From an uncultured Oscillospiraceae bacterium (lineage in GTDB: Bacteria > Bacillota > Clostridia > Oscillospirales > Oscillospiraceae), in NCBI GenBank assembly GCA_910588625.1, contig CAJUQN010000024.1:1-28377 (forward strand): DNA of 28,377 bases, given 5' to 3'. A model generated the notes under the pieces. The model saw only the letters and a program-made list of their open reading frames with translations, was not told where the DNA came from and searched no databases. Shown piece by piece: positions 15,574 to 23,007 of this stretch (position 1 is the stretch's first letter; every line of letters starts with the position of its first letter). The translations under genes and the position numbers were made by a program.

Positions 15574-15708
15574 TCCGGCGGAGGACATAGTACGCCCCCT
15601 TTCATCGCCGTTCCTCCCTCGCTTACTCCGCCCTAACTTACTCCGCCCTGAAATACAGGTTCATTGTACCATGCCAGAGTGTGGGTGGATAGGTGGAGGG
15701 GTTCCACC
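15496..15708 (-). repeat. Right, inverted copy of the leader-RNA element
   Basis: On the - strand it has the same parts as 9425-9640: a GGTGGAACCCCTCCACC palindrome, TACAAT (15663-15668), both GGCGGAGTAAG repeats, the GAGGGAGG site, a short ORF (15605 to 15570, 11 residues) and a terminator. It points into the methylase gene and has replaced its 3' end. No gene follows it on its own strand, so it looks like an orphan copy, or one made antisense by rearrangement. Confidence 0.75.
15497..15536 (-). terminator. Terminator of the right leader element
   Basis: On the - strand, GACTGTGAATTGCCC and GGGGCGGTCACGGTC pair with one bulge, followed by seven T residues (15497-15503). The stem differs in several positions from the left copy but still pairs. 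Confidence 0.78.
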
Positions 15709-15735
15709 CGCCTGTTCAGCGGAATAAAAACATGG

Positions 15736-15764
15736 TTGCAAAAGCAGCGGCGCTGTACTATCAT
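15736..15764 (+). promoter_or_regulatory. Candidate promoter of the flavodoxin-ferredoxin gene
   Basis: TTGCAA (15736-15741), 17 bases, then TATCAT (15759-15764). It lies 29 bases before the gene's ATG, downstream of the right leader element. Confidence 0.55.
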
Positions 15765-15792
15765 TTTAAGAAAAAGAGAGGGAGGGAACCTT

Positions 15793-16557
15793 ATGAAATC
15801 ATCGCGGCTCTTGACCGCCTATTTCAGTCCCACAGGAACTACCCAGAAAATCGCCCATACGGTGGCGGAGGGCATCGCTTATCCCAACCAGGACATTGAC
15901 CTGTCGATCCCGCAAAAAATGGAGGAGATCAGCGAGGACACAGTATTGCTGGCCGTCGTCCCGGTATATGGGGGCCGTGTCCCCGCCGTGGCCCTGAAGC
16001 GAATGTCTCAAATGCGCGGCAATGGACAAAATGCTGTGGCTGTGGCGGTCTATGGGAACCGGGAGTTTGAGGACGCCCTTTTGGAGCTGAAAAACACCAT
16101 GGAGGATATTGGCTTCCGGGTGATTGCCGCCGCCGCTTTCATCGCGGAGCATTCCATTGTCCGCTCCATCGCCGCCGGCCGCCCCGATGAGGATGACCTG
16201 GGGACGGCGCGGGAGTTTGGAGCACAGGTGGCGGAAAAGCTGTCCAAGGATGACCGCCCATCCGCCGTCCAGGTTCCAGGCAATATGCCGTATCGGGAAT
16301 TTGGCGGAATGCCCGCCCACCCCAAGGCGGGGAAAGCCTGTATCAAATGCGGCCTGTGCGCCAAGCGGTGTCCGATCGGCGCGATCCCCACAGAGCACCC
16401 GGACACAACAGACCCGGAAAAGTGCATCACCTGTATGCGCTGCGTAGCGGTCTGTCCTAAAAAGGCGCGGTCGCTGCCCGCCCCCATGCTGCTGGCCTCG
16501 AAAACGATGCTGAGTGTGAAAGCGGCAGGACACAAAAAACCTCAAACCTTCCTTTGA
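15793..16557 (+). CDS. EFR1-type flavodoxin/2[4Fe-4S] ferredoxin fusion
   Basis: The ATG after GAGGGAGG gives 254 residues. Residues 1-150 form a flavodoxin-like domain starting with the FMN phosphate loop SPTGTTQK. The C-terminus has two [4Fe-4S] motifs: C183-x2-C186-x2-C189-x3-C193-P and C211-x2-C214-x2-C217-x3-C221-P. The protein is a cytosolic electron carrier of the EFR1 type common in anaerobic Clostridia. It has its own promoter and terminator and is unrelated to the transfer genes, so it is cargo. Upstream in-frame codons overlap the leader element and were not used. Confidence 0.92.
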   Translation: MKSSRLLTAYFSPTGTTQKIAHTVAEGIAYPNQDIDLSIPQKMEEISEDTVLLAVVPVYGGRVPAVALKRMSQMRGNGQNAVAVAVYGNREFEDALLELKNTMEDIGFRVIAAAAFIAEHSIVRSIAAGRPDEDDLGTAREFGAQVAEKLSKDDRPSAVQVPGNMPYREFGGMPAHPKAGKACIKCGLCAKRCPIGAIPTEHPDTTDPEKCITCMRCVAVCPKKARSLPAPMLLASKTMLSVKAAGHKKPQTFL

Positions 16558-16577
16558 ACTGCCGCAGTAAAATGAGA

Positions 16578-16615
16578 AAGGCCCGTGCCGTCGAATTTGA
16601 CGGCACGGGCCTTTT
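16578..16615. terminator. Bidirectional terminator
   Basis: AAGGCCCGTGCCGTC (16578-16592) and GACGGCACGGGCCTT (16599-16613) form a perfect 15-bp stem; TTTT follows on the + strand, and a T-rich side (CTCATTTTAC) on the - strand. It sits between the convergent ferredoxin and S1-protein genes. Confidence 0.92.
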
Positions 16616-16616
16616 G

Positions 16617-17948
16617 TCACCACTTGCTCAGAATTTTGCCATACATCTGCTGCTTCTCCCGCTCAAACCGCTGCACCACCAGCGTGACGTGATCCCCGGA
16701 CTGGAACTCGGAGTCCTCGTGCTGATAGGAGTAGTTGCACATACAGACCGTGCCGTCCGGCAGGTTGCAGAACACTCCGCCGCCGTATTTCCCGGCGATC
16801 ACCGCATACCGTCGGCTGCCCACGGGATGACGCTGCTCCGCGCCCTCGAAGGGGTTGGTCTCCGTCTCCTTCACCGAGATCAGCAGCTCCCGCCGGGCGG
16901 CGTCGTAGCCTTTCACAATGCAGTCCAGTTCATCGCCGGGGCGGTACTGCTCCCGCAGATCAGCGATGGCGGTGTAGCTCAGTTCCCGCTGGGTCAGGTC
17001 GATGTCATGGCCGTAGCACTCCGCCAGACAGCGCCGGGGCCCCACCGCCAGCAGGCGGCATTTCACCCTGGCCCCCTCGGCGCACAGATCGGGCCGGTGG
17101 GCGAAGAAATACCGCTGGGCGCGGGACGCCTGCCGCCGGGACGCGATGGCATAGCCTCCCTCCCGGTCCACCTTGGTGATGATGAAGTCGATGCTGGCGC
17201 CCATCATGTTCTGGAGCACGTAATCCGGGCGGGCCTCGCCCATCCACATCTCGGTGGCGGGGATGTAAACCGGCACCCGGTAGACCAACACCACCACGCA
17301 GTACATGGTGCGCCGTTCCACTTGGCCTGTCTCCTTATTGCGGACGTTCATGGAGTGGGGATCCGCGCCGATGACCGTGCCGGACAGGGCGCTGTGGCCG
17401 CGGAAGGAGGCGTAGATGGAGTTCCACGCCTGCCGCTCCTCCTGAGAAAGCCCCCGATCCAGCTCGTGGAAGTCCAGGGCGAAGAAGCTCTGGCGATCAG
17501 TGAGAGGCGGCGCAGGGGGAGCGTCCTCGTTCGGCAGGGATTCCGGAGGCAGGGCGTCTTCCATCATGGCGGGCGGCGCGTTACTGGCGGGCTGTCCGTC
17601 TTCCATAGACACGCCCTCGGTGGGGCCAGGTTCCTGCGCGCCCATAGGCGGAACGACCTCCGGCATAGGTTCGGGCGGTTTGCCTTCCGGGCCACCATCC
17701 GGCGGGAACCCGGACACGTCCACCACCATCACCTCCTCGGCTTCCCCCTCACCGTCCCCCGGAAAGCCGGAGTCATCACCGGGCACCGCTTCACCCAGCT
17801 CCCCAACCTCCAGAGGCGGGCTGTCATTGGGCGCGCCCACGTCCTGGGGCGGCTCCCCCGGTGGGGCGGTGGCTTCCTCCCCAGCCTGCTCCATTAGTCC
17901 GGCGGTCTGCTCGGGTTCCTCTGCGGGGGTAATTTTCTTCTTAGGCAT
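16617..17948 (-). CDS. S1-type RNA-binding domain protein
   Basis: The ATG at 17948 after AAGGAGG gives 443 residues. Residues about 1-155 are acidic and Pro/Glu-rich and probably disordered. Then come S1/OB-like repeats near 185 (SALSGTVIGAD), 250 (GASIDFIITKVDREGGYAIA) and 340 (GDELDCIVKGYDAARRELLI), and a last beta-rich segment. It is the third gene of the replication initiator unit. Binding RNA or single-stranded DNA is the likely activity; the exact role is unknown. Confidence 0.82.
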   Translation of the reverse strand: MPKKKITPAEEPEQTAGLMEQAGEEATAPPGEPPQDVGAPNDSPPLEVGELGEAVPGDDSGFPGDGEGEAEEVMVVDVSGFPPDGGPEGKPPEPMPEVVPPMGAQEPGPTEGVSMEDGQPASNAPPAMMEDALPPESLPNEDAPPAPPLTDRQSFFALDFHELDRGLSQEERQAWNSIYASFRGHSALSGTVIGADPHSMNVRNKETGQVERRTMYCVVVLVYRVPVYIPATEMWMGEARPDYVLQNMMGASIDFIITKVDREGGYAIASRRQASRAQRYFFAHRPDLCAEGARVKCRLLAVGPRRCLAECYGHDIDLTQRELSYTAIADLREQYRPGDELDCIVKGYDAARRELLISVKETETNPFEGAEQRHPVGSRRYAVIAGKYGGGVFCNLPDGTVCMCNYSYQHEDSEFQSGDHVTLVVQRFEREKQQMYGKILSKW

Positions 17949-17979
17949 AATCAGATCCTCCTTGTGGTGTGATATATCT

Positions 17980-18507
17980 TCATGGCCCGTTGGAGCCATA
18001 GAAGCGGTGGGAGCTGTCCTGCTGGCGGGCGGCAAAGAAGTGCTTGGGCGGCAGCGTCAGCCCTTTGGGAGGTTCGCCGCTGTCCGCGATCCAGATGATG
18101 CGTTCCGCCCTGCCCCGCTCCAGCAGCCCGGCGGGTGCGGCGTCCAGGGAGGCTACGGTGAACGGGCGCAGATCGTCCCCGTAGGCAAAGCGCAGCAGCC
18201 GGGGCGGTTCCCGGCTGGCGTTGAATTCCTGGGGCTTTCCCCCGGTGAGTTCCAACATCACGTCGATGGCCTCCAGACGGCGGGCGTCCGGCTGGGCGGT
18301 GGACAGCCAGACCAATTCCCCGTCCATCCGCACATCGGCGGTACCCGCACGCAGCTGACGCAGCATGGCGTCCATGCGGGCCTGGGTGATTTCAAAGCCG
18401 TCCTGCTGAAATCTGCCTCGCACCAGGGTATGGAGCTGCCGCCGGCGGACGCAGTTCAGCTTTTTCAGCGTGTCCAGGATAAATTTCTGCTGTATGGACA
18501 AAAACAT
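17980..18507 (-). CDS. DUF5697-like hypothetical protein
   Basis: The ATG at 18507 follows GGAGGTGA, which also contains the initiator stop codon, so translation is coupled; 175 residues. The N-terminus looks like a winged helix (SIQQKFILDTLKKLNCVRRR, then a RMDAMLRQL helix); the rest is mixed alpha/beta ending in a polar tail. The position next to a RepA_N-type initiator is usual for DUF5697 proteins. The function is unknown. Confidence 0.72.
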   Translation of the reverse strand: MFLSIQQKFILDTLKKLNCVRRRQLHTLVRGRFQQDGFEITQARMDAMLRQLRAGTADVRMDGELVWLSTAQPDARRLEAIDVMLELTGGKPQEFNASREPPRLLRFAYGDDLRPFTVASLDAAPAGLLERGRAERIIWIADSGEPPKGLTLPPKHFFAARQQDSSHRFYGSNGP

Positions 18508-18512
18508 GCCCG

Positions 18513-19628
18513 TCACCTCCCGTCTTCTGGGGCCCCCATGCGAACCCAGCGAAGCGGTTCACATGGGGAGAGGAGGAGCGGCGAAGTGAGTGAGCCTTCG
18601 GCGTCAGCCGGAGGTGAGGGATATGGAGCCTGCGACGACGAGCGCAGCCCATTCAGATACGGGTCTACCATCAGGTCGCTCTCGCTCTCCGCGATGCAGT
18701 TGAAAATGGTGGCCATGGTGTAGGCGGTGGAGTTCTTCACCGGCTTGTCCAAGTTCGCGTGGAGCTTGGCCTCGGCGGTCTGCAAAATCGTGTAGTCCAG
18801 CAGCTTCAGCCTGGCCCGCACCCGGCTTTGAGGCAGAGTGGCATTGCCCACCCGGAAGCTGTCCGCGTAAAAAAGCCGCTCAATGGCGTTCTCAAACACC
18901 CGGGCGGTTTCGCTGGGGAAACACTGGAGCTCACAGGCATCCAAAATGCCCATGAGCTCCGCTTCCCCGTCCGCCCGTCCGTCCGCGCGCGTGCGAGGTA
19001 CAGACGGACTGACATCAGTGTGACTGGGGTAAGTATGACTAAGATCTTTATAACTTGGCCGCCGTTTCCGCGGTTCTGGAACCTCCGATTCTGCGGTTTT
19101 AGAAGCGCAGTCTTTGCGGTTCTTGGCACCCTGATCCTGCGGTTCTTGGGAGGGCGTGGGAAAATCCGAACCGTCAAGAACCTCGGAATCGGCGTTTCTG
19201 GAGGCACCGTCATCCGGGTCTACAAAGGGGGCGCTGGTGTAGTCCGGGTCGTCCTGGGGCACCACGGTAGCCAGGTAAATTTGGTTGGCGTCGCCCCGGC
19301 CGCACCGCTTCTCCCAGATCAGGTTCAGCTCCTTCAGTGTGCGGAAAGCCGCCGTCACCCGCTGCTCGCAGATCCGCAGCTCCCGTGCCAGCTCTTTCCG
19401 GGGGAAGATGACGAATACCTCCCCGAAGTCGTTCACCCAGCCGTTCCTGCGGGAGAGCTGAAAGCGGTTGAGCAAAAAGGTATAGGCCACCTTGGCGTCC
19501 AGGCTCATACCGGCGTACCGGGGATCAGAAAACAGCCAGCGGGGCATCTGCATATGGTAAATACTCTGCACGTCCGTCTGCCGCATGAGCGGAAAGGACG
19601 GGCGCTCTTTCATGGTCGCGGCCCTCAT
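18513..19628 (-). CDS. Replication initiator protein (RepA_N/DUF6017-like)
   Basis: The ATG at 19628 lies eight bases after GAGGAGGT; 371 residues. The N-terminal winged-helix region matches RepA_N initiators (IYHMQMPRWLFSDPRYAGMS, then DAKVAYTFLLNRF, FPRKELARELRICEQRVTAA). A Ser/Pro/Glu-rich linker spans about 130-215, and a helical domain ends in the typical DPYLNGL. The last ~45 residues are encoded by structured repeat B, read antisense, and are probably an added tail. It would initiate replication of the element, or support it in the circular stage. Confidence 0.88.
   Translation of the reverse strand: MRAATMKERPSFPLMRQTDVQSIYHMQMPRWLFSDPRYAGMSLDAKVAYTFLLNRFQLSRRNGWVNDFGEVFVIFPRKELARELRICEQRVTAAFRTLKELNLIWEKRCGRGDANQIYLATVVPQDDPDYTSAPFVDPDDGASRNADSEVLDGSDFPTPSQEPQDQGAKNRKDCASKTAESEVPEPRKRRPSYKDLSHTYPSHTDVSPSVPRTRADGRADGEAELMGILDACELQCFPSETARVFENAIERLFYADSFRVGNATLPQSRVRARLKLLDYTILQTAEAKLHANLDKPVKNSTAYTMATIFNCIAESESDLMVDPYLNGLRSSSQAPYPSPPADAEGSLTSPLLLSPCEPLRWVRMGAPEDGR
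18534..18650 (+). repeat. Structured repeat, copy B
   Basis: The layout matches copy A: hairpin CCCCATG-GAACC...GGTTC-CATGGGG (18534-18568) with CCAGCGAAG in the loop, AGAGGAGGAG directly after it, a CCTTCGGC-GTCA-GCCGGAGG hairpin and a CTGCG...CGCAG hairpin. The first stem shares almost no arm bases with copy A but pairs fully. It lies over the 3' end of the initiator gene, opposite to that gene. Confidence 0.7.
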
Positions 19629-19670
19629 TGGGGCACCTCCTCATTAGTTTCTTGTTTAAAAAGCGCCGCC

Positions 19671-19707
19671 TTGACTTTGTAAAGAAATCTTGATATAATT
19701 TCTTTAC
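19671..19707 (+). promoter_or_regulatory. Toxin-antitoxin promoter with palindromic operator
   Basis: TTGACT (19671-19676), 17 bases, then TATAAT (19694-19699). The perfect palindrome GTAAAGAAA-N11-TTTCTTTAC (19679-19687 and 19699-19707) straddles the -10 box, as expected for autoregulation by the antitoxin or the complex. GAAAGGAGG follows before the antitoxin ATG. Confidence 0.8.
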
Positions 19708-19725
19708 AGAAAGGAGGCGGCTGTC

Positions 19726-19989
19726 ATGCCGAGCATTCGCTCCAGTGCGGATTTGAGAAATCAGTACAATGAAATATCTACCTTTTGCCATGAATACGAT
19801 GAGCCTGTGTTCATCACAAAAAACGGTAAGGGCGACCTGGCTGTGATGAGCATCGAGGCATATGAGAAACTGATGGGCCGTTTTGAACTTTACGGTTTGC
19901 TCCAGGAGGGCTTGGACGATGTGGCCGAAGGCCGAACTCGGCCGCTTTCCGAGGCCATTGGCCAGCTCAGGAGGCGTCGGAACGGATGA
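19726..19989 (+). CDS. Phd/YefM-type antitoxin
   Basis: The 87-residue protein has the Phd/YefM N-terminal DNA-binding fold (SIRSSADLRNQYNEISTFCH, then EPVFITKNGKGDLAVMSIEAYEKL) and a C-terminal tail for toxin binding. It overlaps the toxin gene by four bases (ATGA). It would repress its own promoter through the palindrome at 19679-19707 and neutralise the toxin. Confidence 0.92.
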   Translation: MPSIRSSADLRNQYNEISTFCHEYDEPVFITKNGKGDLAVMSIEAYEKLMGRFELYGLLQEGLDDVAEGRTRPLSEAIGQLRRRRNG

Positions 19990-20321
19990 CCACCTATCAG
20001 GTTCACATCACCCGTAGGGCGGAACGGGACTTAGCCCGTGCACAGGACTATATCGAGTTTTCCCTTAAAAATCCCCAGGCTGCAGATGACCTGCTGGATG
20101 AAGCGGAGCGCGAGCTTTCCAGCCTAAAACAAATGCCGGAGCGTTTTGCCATTGTGGATGATAATCTTTTGGCCTCTTGGGGGATCCGCTTTGTCCAAAT
20201 CAAAAAATATCTGGCTTTCTATGTCATAGCTGAAGAAACCTGGACGGTTCACATTGTCCGCTTCCTTTATGGGAAAAGCGATTGGCGATCCATTTTGCGT
20301 CAGGGACTTTCAGCGGAATAA
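19986..20321 (+). CDS. RelE/ParE-family toxin
   Basis: The 111-residue product has the RelE/ParE pattern: an opening strand and helix (VHITRRAERDLARAQDYIEF), KQMPERF in the middle, an internal IRFVQIKKYLAFY and a closing strand TVHIVRFLYGKSDW. Members either cleave mRNA on the ribosome or inhibit gyrase; which applies here cannot be told. The pair would stabilise the element in its host. Confidence 0.9.
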   Translation: MTTYQVHITRRAERDLARAQDYIEFSLKNPQAADDLLDEAERELSSLKQMPERFAIVDDNLLASWGIRFVQIKKYLAFYVIAEETWTVHIVRFLYGKSDWRSILRQGLSAE

Positions 20322-20330
20322 AAGCGGTTC

Positions 20331-20362
20331 ACTCCCGCCGGGATCACCTTCCCGGCGGGAGT
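20331..20362. terminator. Hairpin between toxin and VirD4 genes
   Basis: ACTCCCGCCGGGA (20331-20343) pairs perfectly with TCCCGGCGGGAGT (20350-20362). The VirD4 stop codon (20344-20346) lies in the loop. T tracts are modest on both sides, but the position between convergent genes suggests a shared terminator. Confidence 0.72.
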
Positions 20363-22419
20363 TCTTCATCCTCATCCGCACAGCCCACCACGCCGTCAGG
20401 CCCCAGCTCCACCATGCCCAGGCCCTGGCCGGTGAGCTGGTATTCCAGGCCCTGAGCCGGGTTTGGCTCATCGTCAGAATCCGGCTGCTTTGGCGGCGCA
20501 GGCGGTTCCTGCTCGGGTACATCCGGCGGGGCCACTTTTTTTGCCGCCTGCGCCTTTTTCCGCTCCTCCTTCAGCCTCCATTCCGGCGTGTAGTCCGCCA
20601 CCCGGCAGGACTTTAGCGCGTCATACCCCGGCAGCTCCTCCGGCGTCAGTTTGTAGAGCAGCGCCGGCTTCCTACCCTGAAACAGTGCGATGCACTGGCA
20701 GCGGTCCAGGCGCAGGATCTCATCCGGCTGCATCAGCTCCCGTTGGCTGCTGCTGCGGGTTTGGGAGTAGGGCCGTGTGTTGCCGTAGACGAAGCCATAG
20801 AGCGGCGGCTGGGGCTTGGACTGGCTGGTGAGGGAAATGGTCACCTTGCCGCACTTCTTGGAGATGTAGTCCGCTGAGGTCCAGTCGTTGCAGCCCATGT
20901 AGAGCGTCTGATCGAAGGTGGCCAGCTGGTTCTCCCACTCCTTGCCGGGGTACTTTTCCTGCCACTGGGACAGGCTCTGCACCACCACCTGGCAGCTCAT
21001 GTTGAAGCCCCGGATGCTGTTGAGGGCATCGGCGATGCCGTCCATGTAGCCGATGTTGCAGTATTCGTCCAAACAGAAGTTCACCAGCACCGGCAGGCGG
21101 CCACCCTTCCCCTCCAGCCGGGCGTAGTCGGACAGCCGGGGCAGGGCCAGGGAGAAGAACAGCGAGCTGAGGAAGCGGTAGGCGCTGTCCTGGGCGGAGA
21201 TGATGACGAAGTAGGCGCAGGGCTTCTGCCCCGGCAGCAGCAGGTCTACGTCGTGGTTGCGGGTGATGGCGTCCACCAGCTTGTTCTGGAAGATGGCCAG
21301 CCGGTTGCCCAGACCGATGGCAATGCTGCCCCACAGGTTTTCCTTGGCCTTCAAAAACAGACCGTGGTGGCCTTTGGCCGGGTGGTCCGGGGGGAGCTGG
21401 GCCAGGGTGCGGTTGATGTCCTGGATGCTCTGATGGGCCAGCAGCTGGTACACGTCCCCCAGACCACGCTTTTCGATGGGGAGCAGCTTGCCGCTGCCGT
21501 CCTTCAGGTTCACCACGTAGTGGATCAGCGCCATGAGCAGATTCAGCTCCGCGCGGCTCCAGAAGTCATCCGCCTCGTGGGCCCCGGAGGTGTTCTGGAT
21601 GATGGTGTTGGCCACGGTCTGGGCCAGCTGAGGCTCCTTGTCCAGCCCATACAGGCAGTTCCAGCCGTCCGAGTGGGCCATGTCCAGGAAGTTCACCGCC
21701 TTGACATAATGCCCATGCTCTTTGAAATAGGGGGACAGCTTTTCAAAAAGCTCTCCCTTCGGATCTGTCACAAAAACGGACTCCCCCCGCTGGGCACATC
21801 CCATCAAAAACGGGATGATGAAGCCCCGGGATTTGCCGCTGCCGGGAGCGCCGATGCACAGCAGATTATTGTTGTCCCCGGGCACCATGCGGTGGGCGGC
21901 GTACAGGGCGTACTTGTCCGAGTCTTTCTCCTGCCGTTTGTACTTGCCCAGCATCATGCCCTTCACCTCGGACACGCTGCCCACCTCCAGAAACTCCCCC
22001 ATCTCCTTCCGGGTGAGGAACCCGGAGGAGCCGTGGGTGCCGTCGGGCAGGATGTCGAAGCCCCGGCTGTCCCGGGTGGCCTTGCAGCCGGAGAACCATT
22101 TGTAACCCGTCCCGGTGAACAGGCACACCAGCAGAGCAATCACCGCCGTAGTCCCCAGGCCGAAAGGGGTAAACAGCACAAACCAGTTGCGGAAAGGGTT
22201 GAACACCCAGATGCTCTCCACCACCTCCTCGCCGGCCTTGTGGAAGGTGGCGGCAGTGCCCAACCGGATGGAGTTGAGCACCATCCCATAGAGATACCAG
22301 CCCGCCAGCACCAGGGCAGCGTAGAGAGGCAGCCTCTTTTTGTGCCGCTCGTACCAGGGGCCAATTATGGGTTCAAGGCGATCTTCCAGCTTTTCGATGA
22401 GCTTGGATAAGCGGGGCAT
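20344..22419 (-). CDS. VirD4/TraG-type coupling protein
   Basis: The ATG at 22419 follows AAAGGAGATG; 691 residues. Two membrane segments lie at about 31-49 and 79-103, then Walker A GAPGSGKS (190-197), a VFVTDPKGELFEKL segment, and Walker B LDEYCNIG. This is the hexameric inner-membrane ATPase that brings the relaxase-bound strand to the type IV secretion channel. The C-terminal ~70 residues are Pro- and Glu-rich. The start overlaps the preceding small gene by 47 bases. It is the last gene of the transfer operon in this window. Confidence 0.95.
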   Translation of the reverse strand: MPRLSKLIEKLEDRLEPIIGPWYERHKKRLPLYAALVLAGWYLYGMVLNSIRLGTAATFHKAGEEVVESIWVFNPFRNWFVLFTPFGLGTTAVIALLVCLFTGTGYKWFSGCKATRDSRGFDILPDGTHGSSGFLTRKEMGEFLEVGSVSEVKGMMLGKYKRQEKDSDKYALYAAHRMVPGDNNNLLCIGAPGSGKSRGFIIPFLMGCAQRGESVFVTDPKGELFEKLSPYFKEHGHYVKAVNFLDMAHSDGWNCLYGLDKEPQLAQTVANTIIQNTSGAHEADDFWSRAELNLLMALIHYVVNLKDGSGKLLPIEKRGLGDVYQLLAHQSIQDINRTLAQLPPDHPAKGHHGLFLKAKENLWGSIAIGLGNRLAIFQNKLVDAITRNHDVDLLLPGQKPCAYFVIISAQDSAYRFLSSLFFSLALPRLSDYARLEGKGGRLPVLVNFCLDEYCNIGYMDGIADALNSIRGFNMSCQVVVQSLSQWQEKYPGKEWENQLATFDQTLYMGCNDWTSADYISKKCGKVTISLTSQSKPQPPLYGFVYGNTRPYSQTRSSSQRELMQPDEILRLDRCQCIALFQGRKPALLYKLTPEELPGYDALKSCRVADYTPEWRLKEERKKAQAAKKVAPPDVPEQEPPAPPKQPDSDDEPNPAQGLEYQLTGQGLGMVELGPDGVVGCADEDEELPPGR

Positions 22420-22711
22420 CCGCCACATCTCCTTTCGAGGTCGTGAATTGGGTGCGCGGGGGCACATAGGGCACGGGTTTTCTGCCGGTGACGGCGGAGA
22501 TCGCCTCGGCGGTGAGCACAAATACCCGCGCCAGATTTTTGTCCCGGCAGCGGGGGAACAGCACCTGCTCCGCCTGCCCCTCCAAGGCGGCCATGCCCAT
22601 GAGGTTTTTCCGATCCCCCTCCGGGGCGATTCCCCTCAAGTCCCTGGGCTGAATGAACTGGCACCAGCACAGCAGCTTCAAAATATCAACGTCCCGATGG
22701 CTGAAAATCAC
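22373..22711 (-). CDS. Small winged-helix-like protein upstream of VirD4
   Basis: GTG at 22711, nine bases after GGAGGGAGG, is preferred; an ATG at 22732 would place the ribosome site inside the gene. It gives 112 residues with an HTH-like start (DVDILKLLCWCQFIQPRDL) and a VFVLTAEAISAVTG helix. It is clearly coupled to the coupling-protein gene by overlap, where PcfB-like genes are found in other elements, but I cannot assign it to that family. A regulatory role is possible. Confidence 0.6.
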   Translation of the reverse strand: MIFSHRDVDILKLLCWCQFIQPRDLRGIAPEGDRKNLMGMAALEGQAEQVLFPRCRDKNLARVFVLTAEAISAVTGRKPVPYVPPRTQFTTSKGDVADAPLIQAHRKAGRSP

Positions 22712-22742
22712 GCATACCGAACCTCCCTCCATATTCCTGCGC

Positions 22743-22987
22743 GCGCCGAAAACGCCCTTGCGCCGGTGCCGGCGCAAGAACTTTTTCGGCGCTTTTCCAA
22801 GCCCCCTATGGGGAGCTGATCTGATGGCTCCCCATAGAAGTCAGCTTTTTTCACGTCCCGCGTTTTTGCCGCCGCCCTGAAAGTCTTTGTTTTCAGCGGC
22901 TTGGAGCGGCGGACACCCATCAGATTTGCGATAGCCCGCCAACTGGCCGAAAACGGCCCGAGCCAAACCAAAACCTGATGGGTGTCC
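22743..22987 (-). other. Highly structured intergenic region (oriT or structured RNA candidate)
   Basis: Three strong palindromic blocks lie in a gene-free stretch. GCGCCGAAAA/TTTTCGGCGC (22743-22752 and 22783-22792) encloses TTGCGCCGG/CCGGCGCAA (22758-22777). CTATGGGGAGC/GCTCCCCATAG pairs 22806-22816 with 22827-22837. GGACACCCATCAG/CTGATGGGTGTCC pairs 22911-22923 with 22975-22987, with an inner GGCCG/CGGCC. It lies inside the transfer operon, just before the small HTH-like gene. A transfer origin, an operator or a structured leader RNA would all fit; no nic consensus was recognised. Confidence 0.6.
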
Positions 22988-23007
22988 CGGTCACTTTTTA
23001 GGGCAAT

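Noticed and set aside
9425..15708. Composite transposon made of the two inverted elements
   Set aside because: The elements carry no transposase, no terminal repeats or target duplications were seen, and their parts look regulatory.
16554..17897. 447-codon + strand frame opposite the S1 protein
   Set aside because: His/Gly-rich shadow without motifs; the start overlaps the ferredoxin stop and a terminator lies inside it.
21253..22410. 385-codon + strand frame opposite VirD4
   Set aside because: VirD4 Walker motifs and membrane segments are on the - strand.
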